A DNA stretch of 64,000 nt from Amaurobius ferox (GCA_951213105.1 OX578140.1:121951985-122015984), one strand, 5' to 3'. Counted from the first letter of the stretch, positions 47,116-59,504 are shown. The notes: generated by a model from the letters alone, not told the origin. Made by a program: numbers and translations.

Positions 47116-48074
47116 TATGGTGAAGCAACAATCCGAACAGTGCGTGTGTGAGGCGTAGAACAAACAGGTATAACTGTCACAATTTGGTTTGTAGGTTCTA
47201 CTTGAAAGTAAAACTGTACGTGTATGATGGGTCAAGACGACAGGGCAGGGACCCATGTATCGCTACGAGATTTAATGTATTTTTAGATCTTATGTTTGAA
47301 AAATTGCTTGATAAGAAAGTGACCGTTGTAAAATAGTGACCTTAAGCTGCGGACTCAGAAACTAGTGACTGTTTGTTTATCTGGAAATCTAACAAAATGT
47401 ACACCTATCACTTTCGTAAAGTGAAAAGGTTTATTAAAGGTCTTCGCATGTTTAAAAAAACAAAAATCTAAGTTATACAAAAGTTTTCTAAAAAACTGCT
47501 ATATGAATAAAGATAAATGAATCGCAGTATGTATTCTGTACCCTCGAATGAACTTAGACCACATAAAAATAGATATCATAGTTTCTCATAGAATGATGTG
47601 GATCGCATCAAAAGCGACAACTACATTTTCTCCCAGCGCACATTCAATTATTTTGTCTTTGTATAGAAGTCACAGCACAAAGAATGCCTGCCTTTTGGAC
47701 ACGCTTTCATTGTTAATACGACGCCTTTCGGGTCTGCTTTTTATCTACAAGTGAAAAAGCGCCCTTCTTTGGCATTGTTCCAATGTTTTTATGTTGAAAA
47801 TAAAACAAAGTTCGCCAAAGCATTGCATTTGGGATGGCAGTTTAAGCAAAAAAGTATCTATATGAAATATTCCACGTGAAAGTAGTAAAAAAGTGTAAAT
47901 GTTTGCACTTTCCATAGACTGCTACAAGCTATAAAGAAATAAATGAGCTTAGCCCTTAAAGGTGGAGGATAAGTGCTTTATTTCCTCAGAGTGTTGAGAG
48001 CTTTTGGTGTTCTTTGATACGAGCGACTTTGAGGAAGTAAATTTTCTTTGAAATATATGAATCTGTTTTCATGA

Positions 48075-48396
48075 GTACGGAAGAAAAATCTAATGTGGAC
48101 AACACTTGATTTAACCTACATAATGACTTTACTTTCTTAATAGCGAAATAAAGATAAGCATCGTTCATAGCACAATGCTTTTGGTATTGAATTAATACCA
48201 CATAAACTAAAATTGGACGCTTTTATTAACTGATTAGCCCAAACAAAATGGCTTACTCATGCTCACGTGCAAAATCTTTATTGAAATGCAGTTAACGTTA
48301 ATATTCCTTGAAATAAATAGCTATTGATAAATTTCTTCGTAAAAAAATTGCTTGTTTTGTGTACAGGCTTTCAAATCGCTACAAATTACTTACTTG
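48075..48396. other. Unannotated DNA with a decayed family-1 start
   Basis: AAAAATCTAATGTGGACAAC at about 48086 followed by a CATAATGACTTTACTTTCTT stretch is a degraded family-1 5' end. The rest is unrecognised. Confidence 0.4.
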
Positions 48397-49361
48397 TTAC
48401 TTTCCTTATATACATAATGTATAAGGAAAGTATTGTGACGGTGTCGAAAATTCGAAATCGAGTTTTCGACGGGAGAGCACGTTTCAAGCATCCCTGATCA
48501 CGAATCAAACATTTTTGAAGTGATGTCTGTGTGTGTGTGTGTGTGTGTGTGTGAAAGTATGTGTGTGCGTGTGTGTGTGTGTGTGTGTCAGTGAGTCTGT
48601 GGAGACGATAACTAGCGAACGAATGGACCGATTCGAACCAAATTTGGTACAAAAATCACAATCCGTAAACACTGGAAGCCTATTGTTTTTAAATGCAATC
48701 GAATATTCAGAACCCCCCTAAATTTTCGAATAACATTTTGAAAAAATCGTCAAAAAATCAAAACCACTAGTAAAGTTACGCAAATAGACATTTCTAATGT
48801 AATTTTTCATTAGAAAGTGATTGACATAAATTTTAGTACGCTAACATGAACCGTTTTTGAGATATTGCACATTTTTCAAAAAAATTATTAAAAAGTCATA
48901 TAAAATGAAAAAAAATATTTCCTATTGAGAAACATGTTCACTTTTCATATCTCATACCATGCGATAAATTGGGTGACATCATTCTCGTAGATCTAGCTCG
49001 TTCCATTCAGGAAAAAAGATACTTTGAGTAATACTTTTGTATTTGAACGCTAATAGTCATTTTTCTATTGTAAGAACAGCTTATTTCTTCATCCATAACG
49101 CTTGGCGAAATTTTGGCGACAAATTTGGCGGAATGTCGCCAACTTGGCGACATTTTTAAATGTTGCCAAATTAACGAAAATCTCGGCAAATGGATAAAAA
49201 TGACGCTAAATCAATGAAAATGACGACTATTTGTCGAAAATTCAATATCTTGGAAAGAATATTAGTATCTACTATAAGAAAAACCTATTTTTTTACTGTA
49301 AACGTAGTAAATTCATTACATTATATAAGGAAAGTCATGTGTTGCTCACATCAGATTTTTT
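48397..49361 (-). mobile_element. Family-1 element, copy F
   Basis: A complete copy in minus orientation: palindrome end at 48399-48427, TG tract 48527-48590, structured GGCGA centre 49104-49190, and 5' block ACACATGACTTTCC at the right end. Confidence 0.85.
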
Positions 49362-49552
49362 ATATTTGCCTCGGTTTCATCTAGATGCTCTAACCATAGA
49401 CTTCACATCAAAATACCTAATTATGTTACTTACATGCTTTTTTGGTATATAAATTAAGCTTATATTGTATATTTGACAAGATTTTATATTCAAGTCAGTC
49501 TATAAACTTGCCTGACGGCGCATAAATATTCCCATGAATATTCCCATTTTTA

Positions 49553-50540
49553 ACACTTTTCAACATAGTTGAAAAGTGTGTATTACATCATTCTGTCTGT
49601 CTGTCTGTCACGATAACTGCCGTAAAATGATTTTATCAAAATGCTTGTTGTTGAGACGGTCTGTAGGACATATGGGAATGATTATTAATAATATCACCCA
49701 ATTAGTTTAGGATCTACCCCGGGTTGAAAAAATGAAGTACATTGAACCCTATGGGATTTAAATTTTCAAGCATTTTTTAAACAAAGTTAAAATTCGCAAA
49801 TTGCTTCGAAAACTTTAGAAAATATTCAAATTATCACATAAAATGTGTAAAATATTTTTCAACAAAATATGTTAGGTAGCTTTTTAAATAAAATTTGAAA
49901 CAATAATTACACTTATGATATATAAAGAGATCATGTGATACATTGCAAAAAAATATGGCATCTATTTTTTTTCACTATGTGAAAATAATGATATTTAAAA
50001 ATTAATTATATTTATATTTATTACATCTGTCATAAAATCGCTTTCTTCTTGCATATTATCCATGTATCTAAATTCTGTGCTAACGCAATTACAATGTTTT
50101 CTATTTCAAAATGATCATTAATTTTTCTTTATTCCTACAATGAAGCCTAATTTTAATGCTAAACTATAGGTATACAGAATGTAAACAAATCAAGCGATTG
50201 TAAAGTGAGTTGTATAAGAATTGCTAAATCTTTTTCACTTAAAATTATTTAGATCGGGTGTCTGGAGTGTAAGTGATATGAATGAAATATTCATTGATTT
50301 TATATAGAGAGGTAGACGATTTATATTTCGATGATGTCATTTGAATAAAGTTCATTTTGTGTAACTGGCATTGTTCTTTCCGATGAAGTTTGAAGTTTTT
50401 AAATATAATTAAGCACCACAGTACTGTGATAATTTAAAAAATATTAGCGCTGAATGTATCACATTTTAGAGATGTTTAAATAAAATTGCATTTTAATTGA
50501 AAAGTGTTTCATAATAAATGTTGTATGCATGATTGGTCCA
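49553..50540 (+). mobile_element. Family-4 element, copy a
   Basis: Begins with a perfect 12-bp hairpin ACACTTTTCAAC-ATA-GTTGAAAAGTGT (49553-49579), then a TCTG tract and CGATAACTGCCGTAAAATGA. The far end includes GTATGCATGATTGGTCC. Two copies in the opposite orientation follow at 51.4-53.2 kb. No coding capacity. Confidence 0.75.
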
Positions 50541-51396
50541 TTTTTGTTTTTTGTTTTTTTCTTCAAATCCCATCAATCATTGAACATTTTTAGAATCTCC
50601 AAGTTCATTTAATTTCCTAATTTTTAAAACAAAATGAAATGCCTCGTTCTTTTGCACCAATATTTCAGCAAGGACAGCATTGGTCAAAATACGCTGAAAA
50701 TGCATTTTCAATGTAAAGTGCAATATACAAATGTTTTAGTGTATAAAATACAAGATATTTTTCACATTTCAAAAATTACAAATGCAAAATACATGTATTT
50801 TCAAATTACATTTAAAGTACAAAATATGTTTTAAAAAATTAAACATTACTGTGTATTTGATTGGATTGAATTTTTAATGCAAAGCAAAATTTATCTGTAC
50901 ATTTTATTGAAAATAAACAAGCCTTATATATGTTAAATATATTAACATTTGTATTTAAAAATGATTAGAGTATAATGTCGTTGATGATTGTTTCGCTCAT
51001 GCCGGGTTTAATAATATATCTCATAATATCATAAAATCTTCATTTTGTGAAGATTTGTTTTAATTACCCACTGGCCTGAAAACAAGGAACTCATCAGATA
51101 AAATTTGATTTTAACTTCTTTTGCTTCAATTTATAAATTGATTTATCAACACGAAATCAAATCATAATTGTATAGGAATTTAAACAAAAAATAAATATTT
51201 CACAAAACACATTCCAATTAATAATTAAAAGACATTTATTGACACATTTTATATCTTTCTTGATACAGAATTTGTAAACTGACCAAGACATTAAACCAGA
51301 TTTACAAGCAGAAGCAGGAGAAAAGAAAGGGTTACTATCATTTATAAGGAATTTTAACTGCGAAACAATCGTAAAACTTTCAAGAAGTCAAATTCA
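50541..51396. other. Unannotated AT-rich DNA
   Basis: A 66-codon frame (50634-50834) with no motif; otherwise nothing recognised. Confidence 0.4.
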
Positions 51397-52212
51397 ACAA
51401 GAAAAATCAAATATGCATAAAGCATTGATTATGAAACACTTTCCATCTAAAATGTAATTTTATTTACATATCTCTAAAATGCGATATATTCAGGGTTGAT
51501 ATATTTTAAATTATCAGAGTATTGCAAAAATTTATTATGTCTGAAAACTTAAAATGAACTTTATCGAAAAAAATGAGCTTTATTCAAATGACGTCATCGA
51601 AATATGAATCGTCTGGCTCTCTGTAAAAGCAAAGAATATTTCATTCATATCACTTGTATTGCAGACTTCAGAGTTAAATAATTTTGCGTGAAAAAATTCA
51701 ACAATTCTTATACAACTCATCTTACAATCACTTGTTTATATAGGTAATATATCGCTCTTCATATAATATGGGTAGAAGACCCAGACCGTCCGGCTCATCC
51801 AGCGGAACATATAATATGGGCGTAATAATTATTTTAATTTTAATTTAAAAAACTACAATGCATATTTTGCTAAAAATTTGTTATATATTTAAGGAATAAT
51901 TTGAATATTTCCTAAAATTCTCGAAACAATTTGTGAATTTTAACCTCGCTTAAAATGTGTTAGGAAAATTAGGTCCGATAATTTTCAATGTATTTCACTT
52001 TTTCAACCCGAGTTCAATCCAAAACTAACTAGTTGATATTATTCAGTTCTATTCTCATATGTCCTACGGACCGTCTCAACAATATACTAAAATTTCATTT
52101 TTATAAAGTCATTTTTACGGCAGTTATCGTGCGAACGGACAAACAGACAGAGAGACAGACAGACAGAATAAACAAAGTCATAAACACTTTCAACTATGTT
52201 GGAAAGTGCTAA
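51397..52212 (-). mobile_element. Family-4 element, copy b
   Basis: Inverted relative to copy a. Shared blocks: GATTATGAAACACTTTCC, AATGACGTCATCGAAATATG, TTTTTACGGCAGTTATCGTG, the CAGACAGACAGA tract, and the end hairpin CTTTCAAC-TAT-GTTGGAAAG. A 35-bp SINE tail has inserted into it at 51773. Confidence 0.75.
51760..51820 (-). mobile_element. 35-bp SINE 3'-tail insertion with 13-bp target duplication
   Basis: CATATAATATGGG occurs at 51760-51772 and 51808-51820. Between them lie 35 bp that, read on the minus strand, give GATGAGCCGGACGGTCTGGG plus a short tail. An extreme case of 5' truncation. Confidence 0.8.
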
Positions 52213-52228
52213 AAATGATGGTAGAAAC

Positions 52229-53232
52229 AACAAGAAAGATCAACCATGCATAAAGTATGATTTATAAAATACTTTCCAGCTAAAATGCAATTTCATTTAA
52301 ACATCTCTAAAATGCGATACATTAAGCGTTGGTATATTTTAAATTATCACAGTACTACAGTAATTTATTATATTTGATAACTTTAAACTTCATGGAGAAA
52401 ATGAACTTTATTCAAATGCCGTTATCGAAATATAAATTGTCTGGCTTTCTATGTAAAAGCAATGAATATTTCATTCATATCACTTATATTTCAAACCCCA
52501 GAGCTATATAATTTTGCGTGAAAAAAATTAGCAATGCATACAACTCATCTTAAAATCACTTGTTTACATTCTGCATCCATTAAAATTAGACTTTGTTGTA
52601 AAAATCATCAAAGTTTGATGATCATTTAAACCCAAAAATATTGTAATTGTGTTGCCGTAGAATATAAATGCACAGAAAATACGCAAAAATAATGCGGTTT
52701 TAGGACGGATGAGGCACTAAATATACATTTATAAGAACTTTAAAAATCACGATTTTTATACTGAGAAAAAAGATGGATTCCATATTTTATTTTAAAGTGG
52801 ACCACATGATCTCTTCAAGTAATATGGGTGTAATTATTATTTTAATATTTATTTAGAAACTAAAAAACATATTTTGCTGAAATTTTTTTTATTTATTTTA
52901 CGGGATAATTTGAATATTTATTAAAATTTTCGAAGCAATTTGTGAATTTTAACTTGGTTTAAAAGATGTTTGAAAAATTAGGTCCCTTGGGGTTCAATGT
53001 ATTTCATTTTTGCAACTCGGGTTCAATGAAAAACTAATTGGGTTGTATTACAAATTTACATTCCGATATGTCCTACAGATCGTCTCAACAACATTCTAAA
53101 ATTTTATTTTGATAAAGTCATTTTTACGGCAATTATCGTGCGAACGGACAGACAGACAGGCAGACAGACAAACAGGCAGAATGAGCAAAGTCATAAACAC
53201 TATTCAACTATGTTGGAAAGTGTTAAAAACGA
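52229..53232 (-). mobile_element. Family-4 element, copy c
   Basis: Follows copy b head to tail about 17 bp later with the same block order, ending ATTCAACTATGTTGGAAAGTG. It retains parts missing from copy b. Confidence 0.75.
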
Positions 53233-53257
53233 TCTCAGCTTCGTAAAAATAAAAAAA

Positions 53258-54023
53258 ATCTGATGTGGGCAGCACATGATTTTCCTTATATAATGCAATG
53301 TATTTACTATTTTTACAGTAAAAACAAAATAGATTATTTTTATAGTAAATACTTATATTTTTTCTAAGATATTGAACTTTCGTTAATTAGTCGTTACTTT
53401 CATTGTTTTAGCGTAATTTTATCCATTTGGCGAAATTTTCTTTAATTTGATAACATTTAAAAAAAGTCGCCTAGTCGGCAACATTCTGCAAAATTCGTCG
53501 CCAAAATCTCACCAAACGTTATCGACGGAGAAATAAGTTATTCTTATAGCAGATAAATGACTATTGGCGTTTAAATACAAAAAGTATTACTCAAAGCATA
53601 TTTTTTCATGAATCGAACGAGCAAGATTGACGAGAATGATGTCACCATATATATCGCATGATATTACATATGGAAAGTGAACATGTTTCTCAATAAGAAA
53701 TATTTTTTTTTCATTTTATATAATTTTTTGATAATTTTTTTTAAATGTGCAATATCTCGAGAACAGTTTACGTTAGCGTTCTAAAATTTTTTCAATCGTT
53801 TTCTAAGGAAAAATTACATGAGATGTTTATTTGCGTAACTTTACTAGAGGTTTTCATTTTTTGACGATTTTTTCAAAATTTCACTCGAAAATTTAGGGGG
53901 GTTCTGAAAATTCGACTGCGTATTAAAACAATAGGCTTCCAGTGTATACGGATTGTAATTTTTGTACCAAATTTCTTTCGAATCGTTACAGTCGTTCGCA
54001 GTTATCGCCTCCACAGGCTCCCT

Positions 54024-54095
<72 letters not shown>

Positions 54096-54221
54096 TCACT
54101 TCAAAATGTTCGATTCGTGATCAGGGATGCTTGAAACGTGCTCTCCTGTGGAAAAATCGAATTCGAATTTTCGACCCCGTCACAATACTTGCCTTATACA
54201 TTATTGTATATAAGGAAAGTA
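53258..54221 (+). mobile_element. Family-1 element, copy G
   Basis: Start ATCTGATGTGGGCAGCACATG, GGCGA-rich centre with mutations, a long pure CA tract (54023-54090), and the terminal palindrome 54195-54219. Confidence 0.85.
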
Positions 54222-54675
54222 AAAACATGATTACAGTCGCACTAAAATTCAGCAATTCCAGACTTTGAAACTTCTTGTTTAGAAACGTGACTGATATGTT
54301 CCTTAATACGAAATGTAATAGCTTTTTCTTGTTTGACCCACATAACCAGTATCGCATTCGCGACGAATATGATAAACACCCCCAGCGATTCACGACAGGA
54401 ATAAGATCTTTAAGATAAGAGAAATGAAAGTGGTTAAGAGATTTAAAAACACTATTAAAAATGAAACAGACACCCTAGTACGACTAGCACGGATTCAGTG
54501 GACCATATTGAATATTGGGCGCAAATTTTAAATCGAACTGTCAACGAACTACGCGGTAAGCTAAACTGGAGGATAACCAATAGCTGGAGGTGGTCAGTAA
54601 AATTGTCAATTACACATTAATTTGACTTTAGAGAGTGGAGAATACAAACGCCACTTTGACCGTAAGAGCTTGCAA
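54222..54675. other. Unannotated DNA
   Basis: Nothing recognised apart from short AT-rich frames. Confidence 0.4.
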
Positions 54676-54681
54676 TTCAGT

Positions 54682-54752
54682 CCCAGTAGCTCAACGGAAG
54701 AGCGCCGACTGGCCAGTACGAAGATCAATAGTTCTATTCTCGGTTGGGCAGC
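54682..54752 (+). repeat. tRNA-like sequence (SINE head or tRNA pseudogene)
   Basis: CCCAGTAGCTCAACGGAAGAGC carries an A-box and a D-arm pattern (GCTC...GAGC). AGTTCTATTCTCGG is a B-box-like T arm, and the ends CCCA and TGGG can pair. The anticodon arm CCGAC-TGGCCAG is not a clean 5-bp stem, so an active tRNA is unlikely. Confidence 0.55.
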
Positions 54753-54849
54753 AAAGTTCTTTACAGTGTCCTGACGAGGAAGGTTGTACTTGCCTTCGAA
54801 ACAGATCCATACCATATATATTGTATTTTATGTCGCTTTTATTGAAGTT

Positions 54850-55320
54850 ATTTTAATCTTATTAGTTTCACTTGAATTGCTCTAGCTGGTTGTATATCCG
54901 TAATAACAAATAATCATTAAATCAAGATTTTGACGAAAAACGTTTGAAAATTTTCATTCATTTTTCGAATGTGTGGTCTCATTTTGAAACCCATATTGTT
55001 TTTGTTTTAACCAGCAAAGGCATTATTTTAGACATGCAAGTTCAGTTTTAGTTCCAGGTGCGTATTCCGGTTTATTGCCGCTTTTACTAAAGACATACCA
55101 AAATCTTTTTCTTATGACCAGTAGTCATATTCACTTGGTAGAGTATGATGCCCCATAAAATATCAGGAACCCGAAAAAGATTTTCACATCGTCAATCGAA
55201 AGTTGACAATATTTCTTGCTTTGTGGAGAAGCATATCGAATGGATTCGATTTGTGTCATTTCATAAATGCCATGTGTAAAATGCTCTTAAAAATATTGTA
55301 ACGCAGTCTTACCAATCAAT
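54850..55320. other. Unannotated DNA
   Basis: Nothing recognised. Confidence 0.4.
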
Positions 55321-55329
55321 TTTCACTTT

Positions 55330-56030
55330 CTCATACTACAGAATATTGTATAGAGAAAGTATTGTTTTCATGAAAATTTTCGATTTCGAGATTTTGATGC
55401 CAAATTATGTATTTAGGACCTCCTGAACACGTGTTTTGAATATTTTTAAAGTCATGTCTGTCTGTCTGTGACAGATTTCTTATACACTCAATACCTGCCA
55501 CAAATATTAATGGTTATTCACGAAGCTTTATATTTATCTTTGTTAATGAAAAGTTTAGAATCAGATAGAATTTTTTCAAATTCCAACGAAAATTTATATA
55601 ATAAAACTTGTATGAAATTTTATATTTTCTTAGCATGACAGCATAGGACAAAAGTTGATACCATCTCGTAAGAGTTATTTGTGGCTCAAAGATTACGAAA
55701 CGTATCGGTTTCAATCATTGTAGGAAAAAATAATCACTATACAATTTTTGTGTTCGTGACTTAATTAGTCCCCCCTCTGGGAAGGACAACTTACCCCACC
55801 GAAGGGTAAGTTCTCATACCGTTGTCAAGTACCGCATCAATCAAAAGATTTTCTCAAGTCTTTTAAAATGAAAGATAACCTGCTATAATTGTGATCATTT
55901 AGACCAACAATACAAATTTTTCAAAAAATATATATATACATATATATAAAAAATCCAAAATTTGAAAAAAAATTCAAGCTATTTAAAAACGGATTCTGGC
56001 AAGAAAAAGTCGAATTGAGCCAGACTCCAG
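55330..56030 (+). mobile_element. Family-2 element, copy 3
   Basis: Starts CTTTCTCATACTACAGAATA with a palindromic partner TTGTATAGAGAAAG. Then come GATTTTGATGCC, GACCTCCTGAACACG, a TCTGTCTGTCTG tract, AGATAACCTGCTATAATTGT, and an end AGTCGAATTGAGCCAGACTC. Contains a 66-codon minus frame without motifs. Confidence 0.75.
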
Positions 56031-56340
56031 ATAATTACTGCAGTTAATTTCTTGTGTCACATTCAGTGACCACTAGCCATTGAGAATGCGAGAAGTGCTG
56101 TTAAAATGGCTAATATCAACATAAGCACTATTGCTAGTGCTTACAGAGAAGCTTGCACCCCCATAAAACAATTATAACCATTAGCTTGGCTTATATTTGT
56201 GACTCATAGCGTTCAGAAGCTTCCTTGCATACATATATTTTGTTTCCTCAGTTTGACGAAATCCTTATATGATTTTTAAAACCGTTAAGGTTAATTTTTA
56301 ATCCTCAGCATCATAATTTACAGCAATTTACAGTATTTAT

Positions 56341-56750
56341 GAAATAATAAGTGTTGTTGTTGAGACCCAGACCGTCCGACCTACCAGAAAGGTGTAAGGT
56401 AACTGTATGGACGGCCGGGAAGTGCCACCCAATTTAGACCGGAACCCAGTGGGGGAGGCATCCACAGGGACCGTACCCTCCTTCCCCTACCACCAACCTC
56501 TCGGAAGGACTTACGGACCCACATGTTTAACGTGATCGTACTCCGCATGAACACGGCGGCATTTGTGGTAGCGTGCAAATCTAGCGCGCAAACCACGGGG
56601 ATACCGCACCCGACATGGCCAACAGCACGCGGTGTTCCGAGGTGGTCACCCACCAAGTACTAACCGCGCCCGATGCTGCTTCACTTCGGTGATCTAACGA
56701 GAACCGGTGTTTTCAGCACGGTACGGCCGTTGGCCCGAAATAATAAGTGT
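56341..56750 (-). mobile_element. Chimeric 5S rRNA/tRNA-headed SINE with perfect 14-bp target duplication
   Basis: GAAATAATAAGTGT flanks the insert at 56341-56354 and 56737-56750. On the minus strand the order is: GG plus a 5S-like head (56734-56618); a tRNA-head-like segment with GTGCGGTATCCCCGTGGTTT but no B box (about 56612-56562); the same body as the 27-33 kb monomers (AGTACGATCACGTTAAACAT and so on); then the tail TTACCTTACACC, GGTCGGACGGTCTGGG and CAACAACAAC. The target duplication encloses all parts, so they moved as one transcript. The young-looking tail and perfect duplication suggest recent insertion. Confidence 0.9.
56618..56734 (-). pseudogene. 5S rRNA-derived sequence (head of the SINE)
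   Basis: 117 nt against the usual ~119-120. Begins GCCAACGGCCGTACC and ends CACCGCGTGCTGTTGGC. The internal promoter blocks are well kept: GAAGTGAAGCAGCATCGGG (box A type) and GGTTAGTACTTGGTGGGTGACC (box C type, one A missing from GGATGGG). The two ends still pair (GCCAAC with GTTGGC). As part of a SINE with its own target duplication it is not a ribosomal gene locus, but it may act as a pol III promoter. Confidence 0.9.
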
Positions 56751-56764
56751 GAAAGTGTTATACA

Positions 56765-57140
56765 ATTGAAAGCTTTGTATAGCCAGGAGAGTACTTTTCA
56801 AAGATATGGTCAATACAGAAAGTAAAATTCAAAGATATGGGCAGTCCGGAGAGTACAAAGTTATCAACAGTCACTTAGTAAAATTGAAAAATATGAAAAT
56901 CTGAGAGTATAATTAAAAAAAATGTCTAATCAGGAAGTGCAAGTGAAAGAAACGGCCAGTCAGAGAGTACAAATGAGAAAAATGGATAATCAGTCAGTAA
57001 AACTGAAACAATGACCAGTCAATGAATACAATTGGAAAAAAAATGGCCAATCAGGAAGTACAAGTAGAATAAATGGTTTGTACCAGAGAACGAGTGAAAG
57101 AAATGTCTAGTCAGGAAGTACGATTGAAAAAGTGGCTAAA
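56765..57140 (+). repeat. Degenerate ~30-35-bp tandem repeat
   Basis: Units of the form GGCCAGTCAGGAAGTACAA followed by GTGAAAGAAAT recur about ten times with many changes. Confidence 0.65.
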
Positions 57141-57735
57141 AGTTGAATAAAGCTTATAATGAATGAAGGTTGATGATAATTGGCATAAATGAACATTTGT
57201 AACATACAAGTGAACATTTATAACAATACATTTATTGTGTTATAAATGTGTATAATAAAAATATTCAACAAAGTAAATTTTAACATTTGCCCTTGCTTCT
57301 CTCCAAGAGAACAAACACAACGTTGAACTAAACTCAAAACTAAGTGTAGTCGAAATCGTCCTCTTTCCAATTATTTTAAAGAGAAAAATAATCTCCGAAA
57401 TTGTAAGTTAACTAACTCGATTTACTTTTTTCCCCTTGCAACATTTATTTTATCAACGAGCACAAATCACTACCGTTAAATATGACCGAGCAAAACATTC
57501 ATGAAAAGAATTGTGAATTCAATTTCTCTTAAACAGTTGAAAAATTTGGCAATAGTTTCTTCGTAAAATGATACAGAAACCGCTCACGTCATTACCGCTG
57601 TAATCTGTGAGGCCACAAAATTTGATATCTCGCCGTAAGGATTCCTAATTATAGTATGGCGGGTAGCGCCCACCAATCGTATAAATCCATTCCTACTGAA
57701 GTGGACACTGCAGAATTTTAATCACAAAGAAACTC
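57141..57735. other. Unannotated DNA
   Basis: Nothing recognised. Confidence 0.4.
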
Positions 57736-58345
57736 AAAAATCTGATGTAGGCAGCACATGAATTTCCAACGAAGTAAAATTGTTTTTCCTACTTTCATAA
57801 TGTAATTAGTTTAATTACACAGGATGCTTATCCAGAATTACACCGAATTTGCTGTTTTAATACAATTTTTTTTTGAGATACTGGTTGTATTTTCAAACGA
57901 TGGCGTTGCAAACATGCCACTATCCCTTAGAGTGGTGGAGCTAATCTTGTTCTTTTCTTCGTAAAAAATTACGTGCAAAACAAGCTTTTAAAAAATATTC
58001 AAGCATATTTAGATTTTTATTTCATATTTTGTCACGTTTTGAGGACCATTTCGCAAAACAATGTAGGTTCTAATTTTCCGAATCGTACCAAAATTTAACC
58101 AGCAGCAGTTAACCCACACGAGACATAAAATTTTGTGAAATTTCGTTAATTAGTTTTTGAGCTAGGATGCATGCATACATTGCACAGACAAACGTACACA
58201 CAGACTTCACTCTAAAAATATTTTTTCGTATTCTAGAGTACTCAAAACATATAGATCCGTTGAAAACTCGACTTGTGATCTTCGACACGATTCCAATAAT
58301 TTTTACCTATACATTATCATTTGTTGTAGTGAAAGTAAAAAGAAT
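57736..58345 (+). mobile_element. Diverged, shortened family-1 relative
   Basis: Retains the family-1 start (ATCTGATGTAGGCAGCACATGA) and end (CATTATCATTTGTTGTAGTGAAAGTAA). The centre is different and shares TTAACCCACACGAGACATAA with 38.7 kb. The microsatellite is reduced to a few CA pairs. It links family 1 with the 38.4-kb element. Confidence 0.65.
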
Positions 58346-59500
58346 GAATGTTATAAATTTTATTTATCATTTTTTCTCCATCATCCCCTTTTTAAACAAA
58401 CATAAATTAATACCGTCCAGTTAATGATGTTCAATGAGAACATTCATGAAAATAACTGTAATTTGATTCCTTTATTGAGAGGGAACTTTTATTACCAACA
58501 TTTTTGTTGTTACTGAAAATAAAATAGTCATTAATGGTTCAAAGCTTTCACCGGGGTGTGTTTTTGGCGTTTGCGGCAGATATCGTTAGGGAGTAAACAT
58601 TTTGTTTCTGATTTTCAAGTTTTAAGGCAGTGAATTCAGAGATTTAAAGCAAGTGTCCTGATTTAGATCTTATAAGAACAGTTGTTTTATTATTATTATT
58701 TTTTTATATTTTATGGTCCAACTATTTCGTTTCTGAAGTTCAGAAAACGTGTTTCATTTATGTTGTTAGCTTTATTTTCATTGGAGATTTATTATATTTT
58801 AATTTTCTTCTTTCAAATAACATCGTATAGGTTATATCGTATTGCATTTTCTTTTCTATTTTACACGCACATTTGTAAATATAAAATTTAGGTTTTGATT
58901 TTAATAATTCACTTTTTAATATTAGAGGCATATTTTTCCAATTATTTTATATTTCATAGATATGATAAAGCTTTCTCTCTGTGTTATTAATTTGATATTT
59001 TAAAATCATTTCTTTCGGTATATAAATATAAGTTGGTATATTTATGTTTCAGGAAAATGTAGAAAAATATGTTGTAAGCAGCATATGACATCCCCTCCAG
59101 ATTTAAATCAATTTTTTTCCATTTTACCATTTTCTTCGCAATAATAAAGTGTCAAAGGGACATTTCTTTCAAATAAAATCATAATTGTAGTTTTAAAATT
59201 ATTACTAAACGTGTCTTAACGATCAAACAACAAATAACTAGATCGCAACGCAAATTGCTGCTCAAGTAAAATGTCATAAGCATGCGACCATTGAGAAAAC
59301 ACCCGATGGGTTTTCTTTATCAATGCGATCAAAAACTACCCACCAAAGATCAGATTAAGAGATACCCACATTTTATGGGTATTTCTTGACAGGTTTGTAC
59401 TGATGAAGAAAACTCATCATGTGTTTTTAAAAGCATCATATAGTTACAACATTTTATTTAAACAAAATTTTACGTTATAATCTAGTTATTTATAGTTAAA
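58346..59500. other. Unannotated AT-rich DNA
   Basis: Only short hydrophobic AT-driven frames; nothing recognised. Confidence 0.4.
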
Positions 59501-59504
59501 AATT

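Larger units (their letters stand above)
46102..48070 (+). repeat. Segmental duplication copy 2, block 3b
   Basis: Continues the match to 23290-25860 after the LTR-type insertion. It contains the tRNA-like head (46146-46222), the paralogous open frame 46645-46884, and a fuller SINE at 46836-47115. Confidence 0.75.

Noticed and set aside
56618..56734. A functional 5S rRNA gene
   Set aside because: It lacks a base in the box C region, has no T-run after its end, and lies inside a SINE with its own target duplication.
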